The notes below the pieces were generated by a model. The model did no database searches. It saw only the letters and a list, made by a program, of their open reading frames with translations, and was not told where the DNA came from. From contig URZN01000118.1 of the NCBI GenBank assembly GCA_900552345.1, positions 1 to 5,120 of the forward strand: a stretch of DNA of 5,120 bases, read 5' to 3'. Shown piece after piece: positions 1 to 5,120 of this stretch (within the stretch, counting starts at the first letter, position 1; every line of letters starts with the position of its first letter). Position numbers and translations under genes: made by a program. Origin of the DNA: an uncultured Collinsella sp. GTDB taxonomy: Bacteria > Actinomycetota > Coriobacteriia > Coriobacteriales > Coriobacteriaceae.

Positions 1-296
1 ACCAGCGTCTGTTTGAGCAGACCGGCGAGCGCAACTCCGAGCACAGCTGCTGGCAGTATTTCGCGGTCCTGCCCGACATTAAGTCCGTCGGCGTCATGGG
101 TGACGAGCGTACCTACCAGCGTCCGATCATCCTGCGTGCCGTCGAGTCCAGCGATGCCATGACCGCCGACTGGGCCAAACTGCCCTACGACGTGTTGGCC
201 CGCATTTCCGGCCGCATCGTTGCCGAGGTTCCCGGCGCCAACCGCGTGTGCTACGACATCACGTCCAAGCCGCCCGCGACGATTGAGTGGGAATAG
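1..296 (+). CDS. guaA: GMP synthase (glutamine-hydrolysing), C-terminal end, 5'-truncated by window
   Basis: This is the last 97 codons of GMP synthase, read in the frame starting at base 3; the gene begins upstream of the window. GuaA is a cytoplasmic enzyme of purine synthesis that aminates XMP to GMP using glutamine and ATP. The visible part is the C-terminal dimerisation/XMP-binding domain. Recognisable conserved stretches are [49 protein letters not shown] and the hallmark ending [10 protein letters not shown], which in the family lies against the XMP phosphate. The amidotransferase and ATP-pyrophosphatase domains are not seen. The gene ends with tandem stops, TAG at 294-296 and TAA at 297-299, and is followed by a strong terminator, so it is transcriptionally separate from the restriction-modification genes downstream. 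The ATG at 96 is an internal methionine, not a start. Identification is very secure from the C-terminal signature. Confidence 0.97.
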   Translation, partial: QRLFEQTGERNSEHSCWQYFAVLPDIKSVGVMGDERTYQRPIILRAVESSDAMTADWAKLPYDVLARISGRIVAEVPGANRVCYDITSKPPATIEWE

Positions 297-310
297 TAAA
301 TAGCTCTTTG

Positions 311-348
311 CGAGGGAGGTCGGATGCGGCCTCCCTCGTTTTTTATTT
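311..348 (+). terminator. Intrinsic (Rho-independent) terminator of guaA
   Basis: An 11-bp GC-rich stem is formed by CGAGGGAGGTC (311-321) and GGCCTCCCTCG (328-338), with one G-U pair and the 6-nt loop GGATGC. It is followed directly by six T residues (339-344) and then ATTT. It starts 12 bases after the second guaA stop codon, which is a textbook position. It should end the guaA transcript and insulate the downstream operon from purine-gene read-through. Confidence 0.95.
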
Positions 349-436
349 GCGTGCCATGGATGCTTGTGCATTGTGGTGTATGTGGTACATGCAAACCAGC
401 CACGCAATCTCTCAAGCTGTTTAGCTGGGATTATTG

Positions 437-592
437 TTTGCTGGTATTTTTTAAAGTGTTTTCAATTACCGAAGTAACGCCATCAATTTATTTCAATTAA
501 TGCTGACCGGCAGATCGCGTCCGCCCGCAAGAGGCCGCTCGGACTGGTACTCAAAATGTACTCACGACGTTTTGAGTATCGATTTGCTGGTA
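437..592. repeat. Pair of direct repeats TTTGCTGGTA, 146 bp apart
   Basis: The 10-bp word TTTGCTGGTA occurs at 437-446 and again at 583-592. A shorter third copy of its end, CTGGTA, is at 544-549. The longer word CTGGTACTCA is also repeated, at 544-553 and 587-596. Repeats of this size, within a non-coding region next to a guaA terminus, could be protein-binding arms of a recombination site or operator half-sites, or they may be chance in an AT-rich stretch. No function is assigned. Confidence 0.4.
546..580. repeat. Hairpin with TACTCAAAA / TTTTGAGTA arms
   Basis: A perfect 9-bp inverted repeat, TACTCAAAA (548-556) and TTTTGAGTA (570-578), extends outward and inward with G-U and Watson-Crick pairs to a 14-bp stem (546-559 with 567-580) and the 7-nt loop ACTCACG. 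The word TACTCA occurs three times in direct orientation (548-553, 559-564, 591-596) and once inverted, as TGAGTA at 573-578. No T-run follows, so it is not an intrinsic terminator. It could be an operator, a recombinase core site or a structured RNA element. Confidence 0.6.
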
Positions 593-627
593 CTCACAGA
601 CGGAAAAAACGACTGTCTACCTCGATA

Positions 628-660
628 TATTCGTTATCCCCAACGATTCGTCAACGAATA
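628..660. repeat. Inverted repeat TATTCGTT / AACGAATA
   Basis: Perfect 8-bp arms lie at 628-635 and 653-660. The intervening sequence holds another half-site, ATTCGT (646-651), that can pair alternatively with ACGAAT (654-659). CAACGA is directly repeated at 641-646 and 652-657. The arrangement allows two mutually exclusive small hairpins, or it could be a multi-half-site operator. It lies about 125 bp upstream of the first gene of the operon. No function can be assigned from sequence. Confidence 0.4.
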
Positions 661-697
661 CTGACTAGTGATTGAGTGATGCATGGCTCAAATTGGC

Positions 698-721
698 ATA
701 CGTAATTACGTAATTACGTAT
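698..721. promoter_or_regulatory. 24-bp perfect palindrome of three TACGTAAT-type units, probable operator
   Basis: Bases 698-721 form an exact palindrome centred between 709 and 710. It is also a tandem array with 8-bp period: TACGTAAT at 699-706, TACGTAAT at 707-714 and TACGTATT at 715-722, so TACGTA starts at 699, 707 and 715. Evenly spaced palindromic units are typical of operators to which RHH (CopG/Arc/MetJ-type) dimers bind cooperatively. The site sits 64-87 bp before the ATG of an RHH gene and immediately upstream of a candidate -10 box, where a bound protein would block the -35 region. Autoregulation of the operon is inferred from this placement; binding is not shown. Confidence 0.65.
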
Positions 722-734
722 TCTGAAGTAAAAT
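706..734 (+). promoter_or_regulatory. Candidate promoter of the RHH-mod-res operon
   Basis: TAAAAT at 729-734 matches the sigma-70 -10 consensus at five of six positions. At the usual 17-bp spacing the -35 position would be TTACGT (706-711), a poor match that lies wholly inside the palindrome at 698-721. A promoter with weak -35 overlapped by an operator fits a repressed or activator-dependent start, with transcription beginning near 741 and a leader of about 44 bases. An alternative -35, TTGGCA (693-698), has no good -10 at normal spacing. Confidence 0.4.
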
Positions 735-740
735 GATTTC

Positions 741-771
741 GGTCAATTAAGGAACGTAGAACAGGTCAATT
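741..771. repeat. Direct repeat GGTCAATT in the operon leader
   Basis: GGTCAATT occurs at 741-748 and 764-771, 23 bp apart, between the candidate -10 and the ribosome binding site of the RHH gene. Each copy is followed by a purine-rich GGA word. This may be a small leader duplication or paired regulatory half-sites; the evidence is only the repeat itself. Confidence 0.35.
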
Positions 772-784
772 CGGAGGGGCGATC

Positions 785-952
785 ATGGAGGAAGATCAGG
801 CTGTTCATGCCGAAAGGGAGCTAGATAAGTTCACGCTCTCGATAACCCGCGAGGATAAGCGGGCTCTTAAGTCCTATGCCGCGCGCCAGGATAAGACGGT
901 GGCTAAAGTCCTGCGCGAATGGATTGACGAGAAGTGCAAGGGGGAGAAGTGA
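785..952 (+). CDS. Small ribbon-helix-helix (CopG/Arc-like) DNA-binding protein, probable operon autorepressor
   Basis: This 55-residue protein (start MEEDQAVHAERELDKF, end EWIDEKCKGEK) is not similar to an enzyme but has the RHH pattern. A short amphipathic strand KFTLSI (about residues 15-20) with alternating exposed K15/T17/S19 is followed by helix A (about 22-34, REDKRALKSYAAR), a turn at Q35-D36, and helix B (about 37-50, KTVAKVLREWIDEK). RHH proteins are dimers that insert the paired strands into the DNA major groove. The start is well supported by GGAGGGG at 773-779, five bases before the ATG. The TGA stop overlaps the ATG of mod by one base (950-954), implying translational coupling. 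The palindromic array upstream is a plausible operator. R-M controller proteins described so far are usually helix-turn-helix (XRE-like), so an RHH in this position is less usual. An orphan antitoxin is the alternative reading, but no toxin gene is adjacent. Confidence 0.82.
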   Translation: MEEDQAVHAERELDKFTLSITREDKRALKSYAARQDKTVAKVLREWIDEKCKGEK

Positions 953-3135
953 TGTCTCAGACGGCGCAAGCGGTCGTTCAGAACCTTGTTGATCGCGCTG
1001 TCAAGCTGGGCGATCGTCAGCTCGCTGCCGACATCCGCGCCTTTGCTGCGCAGCGCCAGTTTGGGCTTGTATTTGAACACAACCGTCCAGAGCGACTTCG
1101 CCTTTATGGCAAACCTATCATGGAGGGCGATGTCGTACAGGTGCTTCCCGAGCGTGGTAAAAAAGAGGACTCGAGCTCCCAACTGCTATGGTTGGTAAAT
1201 GCCGTTCGGGGGGGGGTTGCTGATCTAAAGCCATATCAATCGCCCTCATATGACGAAAACGAATGTGAGCCCCGCTCCGTTGCTGTCGACGATGTCGTGC
1301 CTGTTGCTGAATATGACCAGCCGATTTATGCTGGCCTCAAAGAGACTGGGCGTGTCGAGCGCGCTGGCGATAAGCCCTATCAAGTAGTCATTAACGGCGA
1401 AAACTACCATGCTCTTGAAACCTTGGCCTTTGCCTATGCAGGCAAAGTGGACTGCATATATATTGACCCACCCTATAACACTGGCGCCCGCGACTGGAAA
1501 TACAACAACGATTACGTCGACGGCTCCGACGCCTATCGCCACTCCAAGTGGCTTGCCTTCATGGAGCGCCGCCTCAAGCTCGCCAAGCAGCTGCTCAACC
1601 CCAACGATTCCGTACTCATCGTGACGATCGACGAGAAGGAGTACGCAAGGCTTGAGCTTCTTTTAGAGAGCGTTTTTCCCAACGCGACCGGTATCCAGAC
1701 GGTTTCAATCACCATAAACAAGAACGGGGTTGCCCGCGGCAACCAGTTCAAGAGAGCTGACGAGTACGCTGTCTTTTGCTTTTTTGGCACCGCCGCGCCG
1801 TGCCAAGTGGACCGCAGACTCTATTCCGTTGAGTTCGGAGAACTTGAGGAAAAAGTGGCTGATGACGCGTCGAGCAGCCGCTCCCAACGTAAAGTACGTT
1901 GGGAGTGGCTGCTGAGGGGCGGTCCCAATGCCGCTCGCACCGCAAGGCCGAACCTCTTCTATCCCATCTATATCGATGAGGAGACCGCGACCATTAAGGA
2001 GCTCGGCGCTTCTCTCCCCCTTGAACAAGACTGGACAAAGATACCGACAAAAACGGGTCTCAGGGCAGTTTGGCCTATTAGGACCGATGGCCGAGAGGCG
2101 ACTTGGAGGATTTCCCAGAATGCTCTACAGGCCAAGCTTGATCGCGGGTGCGCAAAAGTAGGTGAGTACAACAAAAAGAGTGATCGGTACTCCCTCCTTT
2201 ACCTAGGAGATTCCCAAGAGGAGCGTCTCAAGAATGGAGAAATTAAACTCATCGGCAAGGCTGAGGATGGGTCCTTGCTTCTCGAAGAGCAGGGAGAGCG
2301 CTCTGCCATTCCAACAACTGTTTGGAGTGGCACGCAGTTCTCTGCCGGTGAATACGGGAGCCGATATATCAAAAAGTTCATCGGCGATAGGCGCTTCACA
2401 TTTCCAAAGTCCCTTTATGCGACCGAGCTCTCAATCGCTTCCGTTGTTGCCGACAAGCCCGACGCCCTTGTAGTCGATTTCTTCTCAGGATCGGGCACCA
2501 CGGCACATGCCGTCATGCGCTTGAACCATCAGGACGGCGGGCGCAGGCGCTCCATCAGCGTAACGAATAACGAGGTCTCCGAGGACGAATCCAAAAAGCT
2601 CACCAAGCGCGGTCTTCGCCAGGGCGACCCCGAATGGGAGGCGCTGGGCATCTGCCAGTACGTTACCAAACCACGCGTCACGGCGGCCATCACGGGCAAG
2701 ACGCCCGAGGGCGATTCCATCAAGGGTGACTACAAGTTCACCGACGAGTTCCCCATGGCCGACGGCTTCGAGGAAAACGCCGTCTTCTTTGACCTCACCT
2801 ACGAAGACCCGGACGCCGTCGAGCTGGGCGTGGCCTTCGAGGAGATCGCGCCCCTGCTCTGGCTGCGCGCTGGTTCGCGTGGCAGCATCATCAAGCACGA
2901 GCAGCCGGGCTTTGCCATGGCCGACGCCTACGCCGTCCTCTTCGACTTTGCTTCGGTCGGCGCTTTCATAGACGCCGTCAAGCAGAATGCCAGCATAGGG
3001 TGCGCCTATGTGATCACGGACGACACGGCTCGATACGCCTCCGTCAAGGCACAACTGCCTGGGCTCGACGTCGTCCGCCTGTACGAGAACTACCTGCAAT
3101 CGTTCAAGATTGCCGCCGAGGATGCGGTGAGGTAA
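952..3135 (+). CDS. mod: Type III-like DNA adenine-N6 methyltransferase (Mod subunit), carrying a poly-G tract
   Basis: This 727-residue protein is expected to methylate adenine N6 at a specific site using S-adenosylmethionine and to give sequence specificity to the Mod-Res complex. Motif IV is at residues 172-178 (DPPYNTG), followed by HSKWLAFMERRLKLAKQLL and DSVLIVTIDEKEY. SAM-binding motif I, DFFSGSGTT, lies at 509-517. Motif IV before motif I is the beta-class order of Type III Mod enzymes. The stretch between, about 265-480, should hold the target-recognition domain and is lower in G+C toward its end. The C-terminal 200 residues (GDPEWEALGIC, KGDYKFTDEFPMADGFEENA, IAPLLWLRAGSRG, LYENYLQSFKI) are typical of a long actinobacterial-type subfamily that I recognise from memory. 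I chose ATG 952 (MSQTAQ) over GTG 934 because AGGGGGAG (939-946) is spaced five bases before it and it overlaps the upstream stop. Res follows after 2 bp. Oddities are nine consecutive Gs at codons 86-89 and a long hairpin at 1873-1913. The specificity cannot be predicted. Confidence 0.95.
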   Translation: MSQTAQAVVQNLVDRAVKLGDRQLAADIRAFAAQRQFGLVFEHNRPERLRLYGKPIMEGDVVQVLPERGKKEDSSSQLLWLVNAVRGGVADLKPYQSPSYDENECEPRSVAVDDVVPVAEYDQPIYAGLKETGRVERAGDKPYQVVINGENYHALETLAFAYAGKVDCIYIDPPYNTGARDWKYNNDYVDGSDAYRHSKWLAFMERRLKLAKQLLNPNDSVLIVTIDEKEYARLELLLESVFPNATGIQTVSITINKNGVARGNQFKRADEYAVFCFFGTAAPCQVDRRLYSVEFGELEEKVADDASSSRSQRKVRWEWLLRGGPNAARTARPNLFYPIYIDEETATIKELGASLPLEQDWTKIPTKTGLRAVWPIRTDGREATWRISQNALQAKLDRGCAKVGEYNKKSDRYSLLYLGDSQEERLKNGEIKLIGKAEDGSLLLEEQGERSAIPTTVWSGTQFSAGEYGSRYIKKFIGDRRFTFPKSLYATELSIASVVADKPDALVVDFFSGSGTTAHAVMRLNHQDGGRRRSISVTNNEVSEDESKKLTKRGLRQGDPEWEALGICQYVTKPRVTAAITGKTPEGDSIKGDYKFTDEFPMADGFEENAVFFDLTYEDPDAVELGVAFEEIAPLLWLRAGSRGSIIKHEQPGFAMADAYAVLFDFASVGAFIDAVKQNASIGCAYVITDDTARYASVKAQLPGLDVVRLYENYLQSFKIAAEDAVR
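1208..1216 (+). repeat. Nine-G homopolymer in the 5' part of mod, candidate phase-variation switch
   Basis: An uninterrupted run of nine Gs spans codons 86-89 of mod (CGG GGG GGG GTT, R-G-G-V). In the length shown the gene is open. With eight Gs translation continues TTG CTG ATC and stops at TAA (1226-1228), giving about 91 residues. With ten Gs it continues GGT TGC and stops at TGA (1221-1223), giving about 90 residues. Neither product reaches the catalytic DPPY motif at residue 172. Poly-G tracts of this length are established slipped-strand switch sites in other bacteria, including mod genes of Helicobacter and Campylobacter. Actual length variation is not shown by one sequence. Confidence 0.85.
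1873..1913. repeat. 19-bp-stem hairpin inside mod
   Basis: Bases 1873-1891 pair with 1895-1913 in a 19-bp stem that has a single G-U pair (1880/1906) and a 3-nt AAG loop. The core arms are CTCCCAACGTA and TACGTTGGGAG. It lies in the coding frame, encoding roughly SSRSQRKVRWEWLLR in the presumed target-recognition region. No T-run follows, so it is not an intrinsic terminator. The near-perfect pairing across a coding segment is unlikely to be dictated by the amino acids alone. Confidence 0.8.
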
Positions 3136-3137
3136 AC

Positions 3138-5120
3138 ATGAGAGTCGAACTTAAGGATTTCCAAGCCGGTGCGGTCGCGACCCTGGCGAACAAGTTGCAG
3201 TCGATGCGCCGACGCTACGAGCAGGACGGCGAGCTGTCCTCGATATGCCTCGCATCTCCCACGGGGTCGGGCAAAACGGTCATGTGCGCAGCGACGATCG
3301 AAGCGCTCTTCTTCGGAGACGACGATCTGAGCCTCATGCCTGACGAGAATGCCGTCGTTCTTTGGCTCTCGGATTCCCCGAGCCTGAACGAGCAGACGGG
3401 CGTGCGTTTCTCAAACGTGGCGGACAAGCTGGCAGACAGCATCCTCGACAGGCGCCACCTGGTCACAATTACCAACGACTTCGGAGCCGCGCACGACATT
3501 CTCGAGCCGCGCCACGTCTATTTCCTCAGCAAGGACCTACTCAGTAAGAACGGCCTGCTCACAAAGGGTAGTGAGGCCAACTCCGGCCGCGTGTTCTGGG
3601 ACATCCTTGACCGCACCATCAGGGACCCGGAGCGTAACCTCTATCTGTTCATCGACGAGGCGCACCGCGGCTTGGGCGCCAATGCCTCGAGCGAGCGCGG
3701 CACGGTGACTATCTACGCCAGCCTCATTGATGGGCTCGACGGCCGTGCAGCGATGCCCATCGTCGTCGGGGTCTCTGCCACGCCGCAGAGGTTCGAGGCG
3801 GCCATGGACCAGCGCGCCGATCGCGTGCGTATGCCAAAGGTCGCTGTGACCCCTCGCGAGGTCCAGGAGTCAGGTCTGCTCAAGGACATCATCGAGTTGC
3901 GCGTGCCAGAGAAGGACGACCCAGTCGAGCACCAGTACCTCACTATGGCGTGCGAGCGCTATGCCCTGGCCTGCCGCGAGTGGGGCGAGTACTGTGCCCG
4001 CGAGGGCGAGAGCCCCGTCAACCCGCTGCTGCTCATCCAAGCGGCGGACAACGTGAGCAGCTCGGCCCTGGCTGAGATGTGCGACCAGATCACGGGCCTG
4101 GTCCCCGGCCTTTCCGAGGCGATGTCGTTCGCCAACGTCTTCGGCGAGCATAAGGACATCGCGGCGGGAAAATACCTCATCCCCTATGTCGAGCCCGAGT
4201 TCGTTCAGGACACCTCGCGCATTCGCGTGCTCTTCGCCAAGGAGGCTGTCTCCAACGGATGGGACTGCCCGCGAGCGGAGGTCATCTTCTCGCAGCGCAG
4301 ACGTTCGGACTCGACCTATATCGCACAGCTCGTGGGACGTATGGTACGCACCCCGCTCGCGCGGCGCATCGAATCCGATGATCTTTTGAACTCCGTCGCC
4401 TGCTACCTGCCCCAGTTCAATCCCGAGAGCACTCAGGACGTGGTCGACTACCTCATGGGCCGCAAGGACGACATGGGCGAGAGCTCCATCGGCAAGCAGA
4501 ACATCGTTCTCAACCCCGTGACTATCACGGCGGCTGCGCCCAAGTCCGAAGCCGACTACCAACAGGAGCTCAAGGCGTACGAGGAGAACGAGAAGGCCAT
4601 TGAGGCGGCGCGGCAGGCACAACCCGGCTACCAGGCGCCACTTGCCGGCATCGCGATTCAAGAGCCGTTGGACATGCAGGGAACGCAGCCCTCGCTTGCC
4701 TCGGCGGTCAGGCCCGTCGACGTTCCGGCGCCAGAAGCGGAGCCGGCGCCTCAGCCCGCAACGGGCAACTACGTTGCAGCGCCTGCCCCGCAGCAACCTG
4801 CGACACCTGAGCCAAGTTCCACACAGACCGAGCCGACCCAGCCCGTCTCGGTCGTAAAACCCGTGCCCATGGCAAAGCCCAAGCCGCCCACCAAACGCGA
4901 GCAGTCTTTCACGCATCAGGAGTGGCAGGGCATCCGCACAGCCTTCGATTCCATACCCGTCCAGCGCATTCCGAAGAAGGCCAGAAACGAATTCCAGAGC
5001 CTGGTTAAGACGGCGACTCTGCTTGTCGAGACCGGCCTCGATGTCAATGCCGCGGCCGACGTGAAAAAACAGTTCGTCCAGAAGCTCAAGGGATACATCG
5101 TTGCTAACGAGGACGAGTAC
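3138..5120 (+). CDS. res: Type III-like restriction subunit, DEAD/DEAH helicase (Res), 3'-truncated by window
   Basis: The frame is open from ATG 3138 to the window edge (661 codons, no stop), so the product is incomplete. Res subunits are superfamily 2 ATPases that associate with Mod, use ATP to communicate along DNA and cut foreign DNA. Visible motifs in order are a Q-tip-like F8-Q9; Walker A ASPTGSGKT (39-47); LFIDEAHRG with DEAH at 173-176; GVSATPQRF with SAT at 213-215; VSNGWDCPRAEV (motif V, 371-382); and QLVGRMVR (motif VI, 397-404). All key residues are intact. Residues about 495-586 are a proline-rich linker (22 prolines in 92 residues, by hand count). An alpha-helical-looking segment follows (HQEWQGIRTAFDSIP, then RNEFQSLVKTATLLVE). 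The C-terminal PD-(D/E)xK nuclease expected of Type III Res would lie beyond the window and is not verified. The start has GAGG at 3129-3132, five bases upstream, and lies 2 bp after the mod stop, so expression should depend on mod translation. Confidence 0.93.
   Translation, partial: MRVELKDFQAGAVATLANKLQSMRRRYEQDGELSSICLASPTGSGKTVMCAATIEALFFGDDDLSLMPDENAVVLWLSDSPSLNEQTGVRFSNVADKLADSILDRRHLVTITNDFGAAHDILEPRHVYFLSKDLLSKNGLLTKGSEANSGRVFWDILDRTIRDPERNLYLFIDEAHRGLGANASSERGTVTIYASLIDGLDGRAAMPIVVGVSATPQRFEAAMDQRADRVRMPKVAVTPREVQESGLLKDIIELRVPEKDDPVEHQYLTMACERYALACREWGEYCAREGESPVNPLLLIQAADNVSSSALAEMCDQITGLVPGLSEAMSFANVFGEHKDIAAGKYLIPYVEPEFVQDTSRIRVLFAKEAVSNGWDCPRAEVIFSQRRRSDSTYIAQLVGRMVRTPLARRIESDDLLNSVACYLPQFNPESTQDVVDYLMGRKDDMGESSIGKQNIVLNPVTITAAAPKSEADYQQELKAYEENEKAIEAARQAQPGYQAPLAGIAIQEPLDMQGTQPSLASAVRPVDVPAPEAEPAPQPATGNYVAAPAPQQPATPEPSSTQTEPTQPVSVVKPVPMAKPKPPTKREQSFTHQEWQGIRTAFDSIPVQRIPKKARNEFQSLVKTATLLVETGLDVNAAADVKKQFVQKLKGYIVANEDEY

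Larger units (their letters stand above)
345..697. other. Non-coding, repeat-rich spacer between guaA and the restriction-modification operon
   Basis: I find no gene, tRNA, CRISPR or recognisable integrase remnant here on either strand; no reading frame of useful length carries a recognisable protein. The stretch is visibly richer in A and T than its neighbours, with runs such as TATTTTTTAAAG near 445-456. It contains short repeats that are listed separately: TTTGCTGGTA twice, a cluster of TACTCA words in a hairpin, and an inverted repeat at 628-660. A TATATT box (626-631) resembles a -10 element but has no convincing -35 partner. The region could hold a regulatory leader, a small RNA or remains of a recombination site; the sequence alone does not decide. 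Confidence 0.6.

Noticed and set aside
96..296. Separate 66-residue gene starting at ATG 96
   Set aside because: The frame is open upstream to the window edge and both parts belong to the GuaA C-terminal domain; the ATG is an internal Met in SVGVMGDE.
300..784. tRNA attachment gene, CRISPR array or integrase remnant in the spacer
   Set aside because: No cloverleaf or CCA-type tRNA end, no regularly spaced repeats of CRISPR length and no recombinase-like reading frame could be found on either strand.
934..951. GTG at 934 as start of mod (six extra residues)
   Set aside because: In-frame ATG 952 has a better-spaced purine-rich site (939-946) and a one-base overlap with the upstream stop, which fits translational coupling. 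The extra residues MQGGEV are just the reading of that binding site.
1730..1945. Two overlapping short open frames on opposite strands that both end in a YVGSGC-like peptide
   Set aside because: The similarity is produced by the hairpin at 1873-1913, which reads nearly the same on both strands; there is no ribosome binding site or domain to support either as a gene.
2485..3099. 204-codon open frame on the minus strand, antisense to the 3' part of mod
   Set aside because: It lies opposite the well-recognised C-terminal region of Mod and shows no domain of its own; it follows from third-position G/C bias.
3870..4916. 348-codon open frame on the minus strand, antisense to res
   Set aside because: Its product is low-complexity and rich in R, L and G with no recognisable domain. 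It mirrors the GC-rich codon structure of res, which has clear helicase motifs on the plus strand, so it is a shadow frame.
952..5120. Type I R-M, BREX or DISARM system instead of Type III
   Set aside because: There is no specificity (HsdS) subunit and none of the BREX or DISARM partner genes in view. A beta-class Mod immediately followed by a DEAH helicase subunit is the Type III layout. Genes beyond the window could still modify this view.

Overview
The window reads as chromosomal DNA of a fairly GC-rich bacterium. Coding DNA is mostly 55-70% G+C, while the one long intergenic stretch is clearly AT-richer. The GMP synthase tail and the style of the restriction-modification proteins fit a high-GC Actinomycetota, and I would guess the Coriobacteriia (Collinsella/Olsenella-like). 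That placement is recalled from family resemblance and not proven here.

Layout, all on the + strand. (1) 1-296 is the 3' end of guaA (GMP synthase), closed by tandem stops and a strong intrinsic terminator at 311-348. (2) 345-784 is a roughly 440-bp non-coding stretch with several inverted and direct repeats: a TACTCA-rich hairpin near 546-580, a smaller inverted repeat at 628-660, and a perfect 24-bp palindrome at 698-721 made of three 8-bp TACGTAAT-type units. A candidate -10 lies just downstream of the palindrome. (3) 785-952 is a 55-codon ribbon-helix-helix (RHH) DNA-binding protein gene. (4) 952-3135 is a Type III-like DNA adenine methyltransferase (mod), whose ATG overlaps the RHH stop codon by one base. 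(5) 3138-5120 is the start of the partner res gene, a superfamily 2 helicase/ATPase, which begins 2 bp after mod and runs off the window without a stop.

The three genes look like one translationally coupled operon: a small putative autorepressor, then Mod, then Res. The most interesting observation is an uninterrupted tract of nine G residues at 1208-1216 inside mod, at codons 86-89. As written, mod is in frame (ON). Loss of one G meets a stop after three further codons, and gain of one G meets a stop after two. This is the architecture of a phase-variable Type III mod gene (a phasevarion switch). The same gene also carries a 19-bp-stem hairpin (1873-1913) within its probable target-recognition region.

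The res product has intact helicase motifs and then an unusual proline/alanine-rich linker of about 92 residues. Its C-terminal nuclease region, if present, is outside the window, so restriction activity cannot be confirmed here.
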